64,000 bases of DNA from assembly GCA_014529385.2 (NCBI GenBank), contig CM043944.1, positions 89,037,384-89,101,383 on the forward strand, in the 5' to 3' direction. Positions 35,846 through 48,130 of this stretch are shown here, piece by piece. The notes under the pieces are model-generated. The model was given only the letters and a program-made list of their open reading frames with translations, made no database searches and was not told where the DNA came from. This DNA is from Adiantum capillus-veneris (lineage: Eukaryota > Streptophyta > Polypodiopsida > Polypodiales > Pteridaceae). Positions within the stretch are counted from its first letter, which is position 1, and each line of letters starts with the position of its first letter. A program made the translations under genes and the position numbers.

Positions 35846-36599
35846 CGATTTCAGGTGCACGTTTTAATATTAAAAAAACTCAGCTAATAGCTGCGAGAGC
35901 TGGCAGCGTTCGCGCGTGATGTAGCGATGCTGCTACAGATTTTTTGCACGTGTCAGCTTCTTTGCTTGTACTTGGATGCCTCCTTTCAATTCTCTGTCAG
36001 CTCATCGCCTCCACGCTTTTCGACAATGGTATCTTGCCGAGATTCGCTGCAGAAAAACATTTTCTGAAATCGTTGAGACATACTACTAGGTTCAAATGCT
36101 AAAACAAAACCTATGTTTACCGTTATCTCACCTACAAATTTACCTTTAAATTTTAAATTTATGGGTGAAAAAACCTACAAAATTTTGAGAGATTTAGTGT
36201 AAAACCTTTAATTATAGTCAATTTACATCTAAAATTTCAAGGTTTTGGGGACAAAAAAAATCGAGCATTGGTACTTCCAAACCCTTGCATTTTCTGCTCA
36301 AGATAGATTCAACCTGTCCACAAAATTTTGAACTCCTGCAGGCTTCAATATAGGAGTAGTTGTAGTAGTAGCCTTGCAACAATTGGACAATCATCAATTA
36401 TATTTAGAAATACAAGTACCTAGTTTTGAAACTTGTTTAAATTTGTACCATTTTTAAACCAGGCTGATGAAGCCAACCACTCAATGTTCTTGTTGTGATT
36501 AAATACTTTCTTGCAGTAAATAAAAATCCAGCTCCTCTATTACATTTATAATATAGCCAATGCATTCAATTGCTATGACTCATCAATATTTAGCTATAC

Positions 36600-36635
36600 T
36601 ACTATTTATCCCTCCCCCTTTTATTACAGTATAGA
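36600..36635 (-). mobile_element. Helitron-type 5' terminus
   Basis: The minus strand reads A then TCTATACTGTAATAAAAGGG, matching the plant Helitron 5' end also seen at 30900. The body would extend leftwards. No convincing 3' end is found nearby on that strand. Confidence 0.4.
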
Positions 36636-36641
36636 TGCACA

Positions 36642-36715
36642 AAGTGTAAGTCCCACATTTTATGCGAGTCATAAGTTTAAGTGTAAGTCCCACATTTTAT
36701 GCGAGTCATAAGTTT
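36642..36715 (+). repeat. Perfect 37-bp tandem duplication
   Basis: 36642-36678 and 36679-36715 are identical (start AAGTGTAAGTCCCAC). It abuts the Helitron 5' end, 7 bp away. Confidence 0.95.
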
Positions 36716-37022
36716 TAGAACAGCTACAAACTATGTTCCCAAAACATTAAAACATATCGTAATGACATGTAGGAATATTAAGAAAATCATTAAAAAATGG
36801 TCTTGATCAAGGAAGGCCTTTTAAGGGGTTCACCTTCTTTGTTGGCTGGTACTCCAAGGTTTTTTTTCATGCGATGTTCTCAAATGTTGGCCGAGACAAC
36901 TTCAAGATAATGTTCCTCTTGTAAGCACCTTGGTAGTTATCTAAAAAGACATAAAGCAAAGAAGATTTGATTGAGTCCTTTGAGGGAACCCTTGTTGACC
37001 AAGTGTTGTTAGAGTTGAAAAA

Positions 37023-37047
37023 GTGTGTGTGTGTGTGTGTGTGTGTG

Positions 37048-37107
<60 letters not shown>

Positions 37108-37108
37108 T
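37023..37108. repeat. (GT)n(CT)n(AC)n triple microsatellite
   Basis: GT run 37023-37050, CT run 37053-37089, AC run 37090-37108. The outer arms are complementary and can close over a CT loop. Confidence 0.95.
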
Positions 37109-37359
37109 ACAATAAAGATAGCTTATACTAGTGTGACAATCTCAAAGCTTCTACTTTTGCTAGGGAAAACCTACATTCACGTGAATAGTGTAATTATTAA
37201 CCCTACTTTTGCTAGGGACCTACAGTGTGATTACTAAACGTATTCATCCCAAGGGGGACCTAGATTTGAGGGTGAAGGAGACTTTTCTGACCTAAACTGT
37301 TCCTATCATGCGATGCATCTTTTCTCTCTCTCCCTCTCTCTCTAGCCTCTCCCTCCCCT

Positions 37360-37419
<60 letters not shown>
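37360..37419. repeat. (CT)n(AC)n microsatellite
   Basis: CT 37360-37385 preceded by shorter CT/TCCC blocks from 37322, then AC to 37419. Confidence 0.95.
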
Positions 37420-37421
<2 letters not shown>

Positions 37422-37746
37422 AGGAGAGATTGCTTCAATATAAATGAAATCTCTCTTGTGTCTTCCCAATTATTTCCCCCAAAAAAGTCTCTTACCTTGC
37501 TCAGTTGTTAATTCACATGTAAAATTTGCATTATAACTATATATATTTTGGTATACATTTATCAATTGCAATATCAATAGAAATACTGTGGCTTGTGGCT
37601 GGTTGTGCTTCCCATAATGAAGGAATAATAAAACCCACATACTTAAGTAATGCTCATAAAATAAATAATATTTAAGACCTCACTTGACCTTTAACCCTCG
37701 CTCGCTTTTGGTTGCTCACTCTTTGCTCGTTAAATGATACCTCTCG

Positions 37747-38111
37747 CTTACAAACCTCCAAAAACTCTCTCTGGCAAAAAAGCCCTCAAAAAATCACTTC
37801 TATACCCTTTTATAAGGCTTGGCTAAAGCTAAAAAAGAGAAAAGACAAGGAGCTACCAAGCTCGTACAATTAACTGAAGCTCCCTTTAGAAGTCTTTTGC
37901 ATTGCCACCACTTGGCACTTTCTATTTTTTTAGCAACTGCATGGTGCACACTTCTTTGCTCTTCCGCGCTTACTACTACTACTGGATCCAGAATTGCCAA
38001 ACTCATTAATTTGTATGTTAGATTCGAATCGAATCTTTCAATACCAAAGGAGAAAAAAAAAAGCTTTCCAGTTTTCCCCTTTCCCTCATCATGCACGCAG
38101 AGCTTAGCCTC

Positions 38112-38169
<58 letters not shown>

Positions 38170-38299
38170 CTTTGCTCTCAGACCTGCCATGGGTTTGCTT
38201 GTCTCGCTCTCAAAGCACACAGTCTATTGCTAACAGGATGTGGAGCATGGGCCCCATCACAAAAACTTCCAGTGTTCGCCTTGGCCCCAAGACAAACGA

Positions 38300-38388
<89 letters not shown>

Positions 38389-38715
38389 ACCATTCCCTGC
38401 CCTCCTCGCCTTCTTTCTCGCCTGACCTCAGCACCGCCTTTCTCTCTTGACCCTGCATGCGATGGAGACAAGACCAGGGCATGGCGATGGAGAGCAGAAC
38501 AGCAGGTCCCCCGTCCCTCTACACCATCGCGGATCAGCACCATGTGTATTTGCTCCTCCCTTTGCCATTCGTCGTAGGGCAATCCTACCCTTCACCACAC
38601 AATCACAACAGCTCAGACGCAGCACACCGACAAGATGCAAAGAATGCCGACAACAAATCAAATGCCCGTCCGCACGCACAGTAGAGAGACATATAGGGAG
38701 AAGAAAGAGACTTGG

Positions 38716-38771
<56 letters not shown>

Positions 38772-38921
38772 GTCTCAACCGTGTCTTGCTTGCATCCTCC
38801 CTATGAAATCGGACATGGCGCTCTTCCGTCGACAGCTTGTGGCAAGCCTGCTTCAACTCCTGCGACCTCATCTCATCCTCATCAATTGTTGCGCGTCCTT
38901 TGCTCATTCTGACGCATAGAG

Positions 38922-38959
<38 letters not shown>

Positions 38960-39258
38960 AAAAAACATCAGGGTGACATCTGTACTCCTTTTTGCTTTAC
39001 TTTGCCCACCCTTGCCTTTTCCAAAGCGGTATCTCCAAGGATTCTGCCTATTGCAACCCAAGAAGAAACGTTTTGGCCACCTACTGGCTTTGTGGACACC
39101 TTTCGGATAGGCTACCTCTCTCTCATTTGACCCTCTATTACATGCTCCCCTGCTTGCTTGTCTTGGACTTTTGGGCCGCCTTGGACTCGCCTTCTTTCCT
39201 TCTCTTGCTGGTTGTCCACTGGCCGTGAGTCCCTCCCCTTGGCTGGCCTCAGGCGCAT

Positions 39259-39324
<66 letters not shown>

Positions 39325-39421
39325 CTCCATGAGCAATAGCGATGTCTCTATTGGGGAAGGGGGGGGGGGGGGGGGAGATCTTACTTCAAAAATGGGGGGC
39401 CCAAAGGGCGTGGGTGGGAAC
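37747..39421 (-). repeat. 3' LTR of the TR-GAG element, with 1-kb insertion
   Basis: Matches 43257-43866 at 37747-37964 (AAGCCCTCAAAAAATCACTT, ACTGAAGCTCCCTTTAGAAG) and from about 38993 to 39421 (TTGGACTTTTGGGCCGCCTT, CCATGAGCAATAGCGATGTC). The intervening 1.03 kb is absent from the other LTR and holds four microsatellites: (CT)n 38115-38167, (CT)n 38302-38386, (GA)n 38718-38765 and (CT)n 38923-38958. The LTR's own (CT)n is at 39259-39322, followed by a G-run at 39358-39375. Confidence 0.75.
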
Positions 39422-40749
39422 AACCCCTTAATGGGCATGCCACATCATCACTACGCAAGGACCCCGACCACCACTAGCCAGCAATGTTAGCACGCTCCGC
39501 CACCTCTGTCAAAACCGCCTCTAAGCGCCGTCAGGCCCGCATTTGCAACGCCCGTCCCCTCGTATGCTTTCAATGGGCTCATGGCCCCGGCTTTATACCC
39601 TGCTCTATCCGGCGAGCCGATCGCATATGGGACTTACATCCGACACGTGGCAATCCACAAGCGCCCCCTCTTAGGGTGGCCTCCAAAAAAACCACTTTAT
39701 GAGAGAGAACCCCCTCTTGGGGTGCCAACTTGGCTCCATTCCCATTCTCTGCTCACAGATCCCATTCCCAAGCCATAAAGCCCGGCCGCAAATTCATATA
39801 CCCGGCTTCATTCTACGCAATTCCCATTAACTTTTGACTTCTTCAAGCCCACTATCGGAGGGCCACCAAAACTTTTAAAAAATCATGTGTAAATACTTCC
39901 CCCTCAACTGCTCAGGCTTGGCCATACCGTAACTCGGTGCTCAAGGCTCAGAATCACAAGCCGTGACTTCGTGCTATACCGTAACTCGGTGCTCGAGGCT
40001 CAGAATCACAAGCCGTGACTTCGTGCTGACTCCACACTGCATGCTTTATATGTTTGAACCTTGTCGAGGCCTAGAAAATACCAGACGGTGCATCCTCCAA
40101 TGTGGGCAAGTTGGCCTAGAACCGGCCACAGAAAAATCTTCAAATAACCATAACTTACTATCCCAAGCTCTGATTCGCAATCTGAAAAGACAGGTAGGCT
40201 CCATAAATAGAGAACTACACATCTATACTGTGGCTCCCACTTGGACCACCTGTCCCCAAATGCCATGTTTGGCAAGAATCTGCACAACACTTAACCTTCA
40301 ACCTTCAATATCTTGGGCTCCATAGCTCGGTTTTTGATGAGCCGTTTGGACCTGCTCCTTCAACACTTCAAGCTCGACATTCTTAGACCCAAAGACTGTA
40401 TCTCGAATCTCCTTCACCTGCTACTCAAATTAGCCCCTTATGAAGCCCTTCTTGGCCTATAAGCCGCATCAGGCATACATTTCTGCTGCTAACTGTCAAC
40501 CCATGATCTTCCTAGCTGCTCCAGCCTTTTTCCATGCTTCTGCTAGCCTGCACATATCTACCCATGCCACCTTCTAGAGTCGACACACTTTGGATGTACC
40601 ATCATTGCCCACCCCCTAGTTGAGCATTTAGGCTCAACCACATAAGAGCTTTATTCCATTTCTAACTGCAAACTTGGCACACACTATGAGAAAACCAAAA
40701 TCATATGTACACAGTTTTATTGCATCCTACTGCCAAACCTTCAAGTAGG
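39422..40749 (-). other. Region between gag frame and 3' LTR in TR-GAG
   Basis: No intact frame. A 52-bp tandem duplication occupies 39924-39975 and 39976-40027 (one mismatch). On the minus strand at about 40540-40290 a decayed coding stretch is suggested: RLAEAWKKAGAARK, later QVKEIRDTVFGS and ELEVLKEQVQTA. It looks like a former coiled coil with several stops. Its family is unknown and it is in a different frame from gag. Confidence 0.5.
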
Positions 40750-42723
40750 TTACCCCACCCCCGGCATCATATAGCTTCCACTTGGATAAAACACCTGCCG
40801 TGGATATCCTTTACCCATCTGGAATTGCTCACCATAGTGTCGTACCCCAGCACCTAGACCACCATGTGTGTAGGCTGGCCCTAGCCTACCGGACACCAAG
40901 CTCCAACACATGTCTGACCCTCCCTCCCAACCAAATAAAGTGGAGGACTTCACCATAGAACCATGCACTTGGTGAGCCAGCCACTGCATAGCTGCACCTA
41001 CCACCATATCCATCAACCATAGCTTACATACCTTTAGTGGAAGCAAAGTTACTGCTTGGGATTCTTCTTTCTCCACCATTGGGCATGTCTGCTGCATCGG
41101 AATCTCCTCCGTCTTTGGCATCACAACCTCTTCTCTAGCCACACACTCAATTCCACCATATTCGAGCCCTTCCTTGTCAACCGGCCCTTCAAGGTCAATC
41201 GGAACCTCTTGCTCTTCAGCTTCAATCACATGTTCTTCAAGCACCTCTTCTACCGCTGCATCAGGCTCTTCCTGGGAAGAGAGAAGCTCATTCTCTATTG
41301 GACCATCTTTGTGTTTCTCCATAGGCACGGCTGCTCTATCTCTCCTAGCAAAATGCTGCATTAGTTGCACCACCATGGCACATTCCACCGCTATTTTCAT
41401 CAGCATGGCCATTAGTATGGCTCCACACACTACCTTTACCTGCATTCCAGTAGTTGTAGGCCTAAGCCGCACCACTTGATCTTCATCAAGCATCTTGGTT
41501 TGCTTTGTTCCCTGCTCTTCTTGCACATGGGCTACTACCATATCATCAAACACATAAGAGGGCAACTTTACCTTTACCAGTGCAGGTTCCTCAGACTCGG
41601 TCTCTCTATCATAGGATGTGGACTCATCCAATCCATTATCCTCTCTTGTCTCCCAGATACACGAGCTTATATCCTCATCATCATCGGCATCATAAACCGA
41701 TTCCATATCTGCATCTTCATCTGCTTGCTTCTCCACAAAAGCTTGACCATCATCCTGACTTCACCCACTTTCTCCATCAGCTTTTGAAGCCTTGGTATCT
41801 GCAACCCGATTGCATGCTGCTATCTTTTCATGCAAACTTTCCACCAAAACAGGCTTTACCTCTTCAAGCTACACCGAAACCTCCACATCTGCTACCACTT
41901 TTGCATCTCTGTTCACCTTGACATGGAGCTTCTCCTCGTTGACAAGCTCATCCACCGTCGACACATGCACTTCACATACTGGAAATCTCCAAGGAACATA
42001 ACCAGCAGTAGGTCTTACCTCAACAGGCTCTACACTTCGAACAACTGTAATCACCTTTGGTTGGAGCAAAGAGCACTTTGCTATCTCCACAATAGGCATA
42101 TAATCTGCTGGTTTCAACATGCCAAGCTCCAACTTCCGCTTTACCTTTTCACTCTTTATCTTTGCTAGATAGACCATGTCTTCATAGGTATCTGCATTTT
42201 CTTTGACCTTTTCTCTAATCCTCTTTATCTTTGCTAGATAGACCATGTCTTCATAGGTATCTGCATTTTCTTTGACCTTTTCTCTAATCCTCGGATGCAA
42301 ACACTCCAGCAGTTTTGACAGCTTCAAATACTGGTTGCTTTTGAACCCAGTAGCAACCTATAACTGCTTCCAACAAGCTTCAAATTGCTCAATGAAAACG
42401 GAGAAATCTTTACTTACATCTTGGCGTATCGCCTTCAGCCTTGCACCAGCTTCCTCCGTCGTAATCACTTCCCAAAATCTCTCCAAAAACTGACTTTTCC
42501 ATCTTTGCCATGATTTTCAATCACTGCTCTTTAAACCATCGAACCACATCTTGGCTCGTCCTCGCATCAACAGCGGTATCATCTGCAACCTTTTTGCATC
42601 CATCGACATACGCATCAACAACAGCCAGAACTTGAAATCTGCTAACCAATCCTCGGGATCTTCAACGCCTTTAAATATGTGGCCAAAACCTTGCTCCACC
42701 ATCTTTGTCAGCTTCAAGCTCAA
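40750..42723 (-). pseudogene. TR-GAG gag polyprotein, four in-frame stops
   Basis: One frame of 658 codons with no frameshift, interrupted by TGA (42519-42517), TAG (42360-42358), TAG (41871-41869) and TGA (41763-41761). Codons 1-200 form a Retrotrans_gag (capsid) domain: DWLADFKFWL, KRLQMIPLLMRGRAKMWFDG, FLERFWEVI and FSVFIEQFEA. A 23-residue tandem duplication follows (42152-42289, KVKENADTYEDMVYLAK twice). The C-terminal 328 codons are uninterrupted and acidic at first, with a hydrophobic stretch (VVCGAILMAMLMKIAVECAM) that could be a membrane segment or buried helix, and end in a Gly/Tyr-rich tail. No zinc knuckle is seen. The C-terminal part's function is unknown. Confidence 0.8.
42152..42289 (-). 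repeat. Perfect 69-bp in-frame tandem duplication in gag
   Basis: 42152-42220 equals 42221-42289. It adds 23 codons without breaking frame, in the linker after the capsid domain. Confidence 0.97.
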
Positions 42724-43256
42724 CCATCAAACACCTCGACCATCGGCCAACTGCTTTGTTGGCTAAAAAACACCAATTTCAACCGCAAATTGGAGCATCA
42801 GACAGCTCCTCAGTGGGGGCACCAGAAGATGGAGAGGGGGAATAGGAAACACACCCAGCACACAAAATGTTTTCCTCTCTATAGCCGAGGGATTCCACAA
42901 CACCACTAACCTCTTTAATAACACCTTTAAATTGGCTAATTTGCACTAACAACTCCACTTAAGCCTGTAGAACAATTGTCTCACACCTTGCAAAAAACAC
43001 CTTACAGCACAAACGCACCCACATTGCTCAATTCACCCTTTCCGACTCACAAGACACCCCGATTCTACCCTCTTGGTAACACCCTTCAAGCTGCATGCAA
43101 ACCATCTGCAAGCACTAGCAAGTACACAAAGAGCGAGAGAAAAGGAGGGGGATGGGGAGAAGCAACACAAGAAATAGGGGCAAAGGTTTGGTATTATTGC
43201 ATAGGGAGATAGTACAATCAAGTATGCAGCTCCAATGGCAAGCTTGCAATACACAT

Positions 43257-43664
43257 GCTTAAAAACCTCCAATAACTATCTCTGGCAAAAAAGCCCTCAA
43301 AAAATCACTTCTATGTCCTTTTATAAGGCTTGGCTAATTCTAAACAAGAAAAAAAACAAGGAGCTACCAAGCTCGTACAATTAACTGAAGCTCCCTTTAG
43401 AAGTTTTTTGCATTGTCACCACTTGGCACTTTCCATTTTTTTGGCAACTGCATGGTGCACACTTCTTTGCTCTTTGTCCACCCTTGCACTTGCCCTTTTG
43501 GCTTTGTGGACACTTCTCGGATAGGCTCTCTCTCTCTCTCATTGGACCTGCTCCCTTGTTTGCTTGTCTTGGACTTTTGGGCCGCCTTGGACTCGCCTTC
43601 TTTCCCTCTCTTGCTAGTTATCCACTAGCCGTGAGACCCTCCGTTTGGCTGGCCTCGGGCTCAT

Positions 43665-43758
<94 letters not shown>

Positions 43759-43866
43759 TGTGTGGGGACCCCTCCCCTCCATGAGCAATAGCGATGTCAC
43801 TATTGGGGGGGGGGAGGGGGCATCTTACTTCAAAATTGGGGGCCCCAACAAGCGCGGGTGGGAAGG
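43257..43866 (-). repeat. 5' LTR of the TR-GAG element
   Basis: 610 bp, shorter partner of 37747-39421. It contains (CT)n 43665-43740 followed by (GT)n 43741-43763 and a G-rich run at 43806-43820, at the same place as the repeats in the other LTR. Confidence 0.75.
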
Positions 43867-45002
43867 TGATTATGGAGCAAGATAGTTGGAGAGATAGATT
43901 AACAAAGAATGTAAGGAAGAGAGAGTAGATTTGGTTAGAGAAGGAGATAAAGCTAGAGATATAGGTTGGATTAGAGATGCAAAAGAAAACAACAAGAAAC
44001 CAACAAAACCTCAAAGTAAAACACATCTTACTTGACAAACCCTTCGGGAATTGTTCACCATTTTGATGGAGAGAGAAGAAGAGGGAAGATTTCAAGCCTT
44101 GATTGATGCACCAAGTTCAATTCCTTCTTTGATTAGAGTTGATCTTCCAAAGATTGCTTTACAAGATTGGCTAGTCTTCCTCAAGAAGCAAGTGTAAGCT
44201 TAGGCTTATGTTTATGGCCAAGTACAATTAGGCATTAATCCTCTCAGTCCCTAATGAAAGGTTTTCAATGAAGAAGAGGTCTCCTTTTATAGGTCAAGGG
44301 AACGCCCAAGGGTTACACAAGAAAGAGAAGAGCCCGTGTGAACGGAAACTGGCAAAGTTTGAAATGGGTTGTCCTTGCATAATGTGGATAGACTAGGGTC
44401 CACCATTTTGATCATATCTCCTCAACCGTGGCTTCAAATAAAAAAATAAAAATAGGGACCAAAAATTCAGCTCATAAGCTACGACCACCATTTTATATAC
44501 TTTTTCCAATTTGGATTAGAACCATGTGTAAATAAATCATCAAAATAGGGTATCTTTTTGGCAGCAAAAGTCTTCTTGTGGTCCCCTTAGCTTAGACTTT
44601 CATTTGATTCCAATGGACACCTCATGCGATCTAAAAGCATGACATTGCTCCTTGACAAAGTTTTGTAAGCATCCTTTCAATAATGCATCAAAATAGGAGT
44701 ATCATTGCTAGTGTTCCGCTAGGATTTGATTCCGTTCTAGTAGCTATTAAAAAGAAATATAATAAAAATATGGAAAATACATAGAATATATATATACTAA
44801 AAATCACACTAACTATATGATTTACTAGAGTGTGAGGTCATAATGGGATAGTAGAAAGAAATAACCAATTATTTTTTGCCAAGTTAAAAAGGCATGTCTA
44901 TTGACGCTTTTTTCCAAAATACTTTGTAACGATAAAGTAGAAATATATTACCCTTGAGATAAATACTATGATGAAATTGAAAGCTTATTATTATAGTTAG
45001 AT
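43867..45002. other. Unassigned spacer, possible LTR-like promoter
   Basis: No gene. The minus strand at 44281-44297 reads ACCTATAAAAGGAGACC, a TATA box much like those in LTRs C and D, so another unrecognised LTR may lie around 43.9-44.8 kb. I found no partner copy. Confidence 0.35.
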
Positions 45003-45653
45003 ATGCATATGTACATTATGGGATATATACTTATGTATCTAAAAGGTCACAAAATAAATCCTCTTGGCATTCGTTTCCACTATGTACGTGCCACAACACG
45101 ACAACAGGTTGTGGATATGTTTAACATAGATATGGATACTACTGAGATAAATGGAAGATCAGCGCAAAATAAATCAAAATCTCTTCATTATGTTCCGCAT
45201 TTACCATTTTCAACCAAGGCCAAACCCTATTCAACTAAAGAAGTCATCAGTTTTTTAAAAGAGGACAACGATGCTAAGAAAAAGAGAAGAATTCCAGTAT
45301 CATCCCTAGAATTTAAACAAGTGTATAGGTTCGTAGCAAGGGCAATAATTCTAAAGAATAATCCCACTTATGTTTTTGAAAATATCTTCAGTGTACTACT
45401 AACCAAAATTAAGAACCCCAAGGCTGATATCGATTTAAGCACTTTTTTACATAATAGTTTGATGCAACAAACAACCAAAGTGAAAACTCAGAATCTCTTG
45501 AAAGTATCGTATGTTTAGCAATTTCTATACTGGGCTACTTATATTTCACCACACATCAATGCTACCAATGCTTGGAAAAAGGCCAAGGCAGATGGCATTG
45601 AAGAACTCAGACTAGTGAACAGGAGACACATAAAGGTGAGGAAAGGAAACTAG
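45003..45653 (+). CDS. Unidentified ORF, one internal TAG
   Basis: 171 codons from ATG at 45003 to TAG at 45516-45518. The same frame stays open for another 44 codons to 45653 (AWKKAKADGIEELRLVNRRH), so the TAG looks like a mutation in a once longer protein. The product is basic and Lys/Asn-rich (KEDNDAKKKRRIPVSS; FENIFSVLLTKIKNPKADID), without signal peptide, membrane segment or metal-binding motif. I do not recognise the family. Composition is unlike the microsatellite artefact frames. It is on the opposite strand from the neighbouring TR-GAG and Ty3 elements. It could be an exon, a captured fragment, or a plant transposon-associated protein. Confidence 0.45.
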
Positions 45654-46146
45654 CTCTAATAATGCCTGGTTCAAAAAGGACAGTAGAACAATCAAAAGCA
45701 AGAACTTTAGAGTCACAATCAAAGAAATTGAAAGTAGCAAATTTGTTGGCATAATCTAAAGCCAACCAAAAGACAACAACAGGATCATATGGTATTAAGG
45801 GAGGTGTATTTGGCCTATACCCTTCTATCAAAATTCTCAAGGGATAAGATTATTTGATCCTACATCTAGTTGATAATTATTTGGGGAGGACTTTTTGACT
45901 TTGGCTCTACACCCTTGTTAATTCTCTCGAGAAATATACCTTCGTATTTATGGGTGCTACTATGACACACATTGCTACATGGAGCTCTATTATCCAAGAA
46001 GCTAATCTTGGGAGTCTCTAAGGAAATGGGTTGTGCACTCTTTACATAGTTATACAAATATGCACCTTGAATGAACCACACACTTGCTTCCTCTCAAACT
46101 TATGCCCACCCTTTTTGATGTGGCACACATGCATTGATTGGTCCTT

Positions 46147-47470
46147 CTAATAATTTTTGGGCAAGATTCTCCAATTGATTTGTTCGTTAATGTATTGCCA
46201 GTTATTGTTATTCACTTTAGACTTTTTTAATGTCCCTTGAATCTTAGTTTGGACTAGAATCGTTCCCAACATTTCCACTAGTTTTTGATCTTTTGCCACT
46301 ACCACCTCTTCTAGTCTAATGTTGAACAAATTTAGTGGTTTTTTGTCTGATTTTGAAGTCCAAGTGTGCTCAGTTGCTAGTGTTGGGGTTTCATTTGATT
46401 TGGCATAATAAGACTTGATTTTAGCACCAATGTAGACCCCTAGCAAGAGTAATCCTAATAGACCCTCAAGCCTTACTATTCCATTGGAGAAAACCCAATC
46501 AAATTCATAACGTCTTGAACATGTAGCCTTCATATTAGGTTTCTTTGGGCCTAACTTAGATCCTCGTTTTTGAACGCTTATTCTACTATCATGCCAACGC
46601 TTCCTCCTTTGTTGGACAACTTCTTGCTCTAACATATCCCTTTGTCTGATTTTATCCAACTTCAAAAAACCATCCAATCTTTTATTTAGGTTTGTGTTGA
46701 AATTTATATCATATTTGATGGATAATGTGAGACTGGGAATTGCTAGTTCTATAGGCACAACTGCTTCTGTTCCATAAACCATGCTAACTGGTGTCGTTCC
46801 AACGGTAACCATATGCGAACTTTTGTAAGCCCATAATGCCGTTTGAAGCTTCTTATCCCAATGCTGAGGCTCTTTTTGGAAATCTTTGTTGATATGGTCT
46901 TGATTATCTTATTACTACTTTTGGTTTGTCCATTACATTGGGGATAATGCAATGTTGATTTTCAATACTTGATTAATAAATTTTTTGTCGAGATTTGAAT
47001 CGTCTCGTTGATAAAATGAGTCCCCTGATTTGAAACAATTTCAATTGGATAGTTGAATCTTGCAAATCACATCCTCATATAAGAACCATGCTATTGAATT
47101 TGCAGTGTTGTTAGGTAGTGCTTTAGCCTCAACCCACTTATTGACATAGCATGTTGCCATCACAATGTACTGTTCTTCCTAGGGGCCACCTTCTTGAATG
47201 GACCCATGAAGTATAATCTCCATTTTATAAACACCCCTTATGGTTGGATGAGGGCTAGAGGTGTCATGTGTGCTACTATTGGTCTTCCCATTTTTTGACA
47301 AATATCACAATCTTTATAGAAATCCCTAACATCAGTCATCATACTCTACCACTATAGCCTTGCTTGCAAAATATTCTTACAGGTGATCTCAGTGAAAAAA
47401 TGTCCTCCTGAACTACCACTATGAGCCTCTATGATTACCTGCATTCTGCCTTGCATAGGCACACACCTTC
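46147..47470 (-). pseudogene. Ty3-B integrase, catalytic Asp changed
   Basis: Near 47450-47320 the minus strand shows the HHCC zinc module (EAHSGSSGGHF ... CDICQKMGR). A remnant of the first catalytic block (FMGPFKK) follows near 47215. The second block reads SNQGTHFI where the family has SDxGTHF, so the catalytic Asp is Asn (codon AAT near 47030). 46952-46749 holds HYPQCNGQTKSSNKI (catalytic Glu lost; the family has NG..E..N). 46812-46147 is the C-terminal domain, with GTTPVSMVYGTEAVVPIE and RQRDMLEQEVVQQRRKR, then an element-specific tail. Confidence 0.88.
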
Positions 47471-47670
47471 AAAGAACCCCATCAATACCCAATTTGTACA
47501 AAGCTCCTCCTATGATGGTGAACTTTAGACGCTTCAAAATCATTGCCTTCTTTTTCACGTGGGACCAAGCTTTTGAAAATCCCCCACACTGAAGGAAATC
47601 ATACATATCTTGCCACTCTAGATCTGGCCCATCCGTTGTCAAATTTTTAAACAACTCAACATCTACTGGT

Positions 47671-48130
47671 TCAATTTTGAAAATTCTTACTCTTTGATAG
47701 GAAATCAGTACCATAGTGAGTCTTGCTTGGGTTATGGAAGATCCTAAATTCAAAGTCCATCAGAACATCATCTTTGATTAATTTCCCTTGGATGATCACT
47801 TTTTTGATAAGAAATAGAAGAGCTTGATGATCAACATAAAAGTGAAATAGGTTGCTCAATAAATAATGTCTAAACTTTGTTGCACTAAAAACCATCCCCA
47901 TTGCTTCCCTCTTGGTTGTGGAATATCCTTGTTCAGGTGTATGCTAAACCAATGACTGCAAAAGTAGACTAGGTAGCATGTCTTCCCATCAAGCGAGCCA
48001 ATATAGCTACCATTGTCATTCCAAACGCATCTACATGTACATGAAATACGACATCCTAGTCTGGTTGATGAAGGATTGGATTCTTGTTGATCACCTCCTT
48101 TAAGCATTGAAACTTGATTCACATTTTGGG
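47671..48130 (-). pseudogene. Ty3-B RNase H region
   Basis: FHVHVDA-like wording near 48030 is followed by GMVFSATKFRHYLLSN and HFYVDHQALLFLIKK (47890-47810). This is the RNase H/RT-connection domain of plant Ty3 elements. It is split over three frames. Confidence 0.85.

Larger units (their letters stand above)
37747..43866 (-). mobile_element. Gag-only LTR retrotransposon (TR-GAG type)
   Basis: Two direct repeats (37747-39421 and 43257-43866) flank about 3.8 kb whose only recognisable gene is a gag-type frame on the minus strand. No protease, RT or integrase motif is visible. This fits the non-autonomous TR-GAG class, mobilised by enzymes of other elements. The LTRs share long blocks at both ends but differ by a 1-kb insertion. 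I cannot assign a PBS with confidence; inside the right LTR the minus strand reads TTGGAGCTGCATACTTG. A CCCCTT tract (purine on the minus strand) adjoins the left LTR. No target duplication could be verified. Confidence 0.75.

Noticed and set aside
37819-38577. 252-codon plus-strand frame
   Set aside because: Mostly Ser-Leu repeats from (CT)n inside an LTR; no domain.
41056-42168. Several 70-140-codon plus-strand frames
   Set aside because: Antisense shadows of the TR-GAG gag frame.
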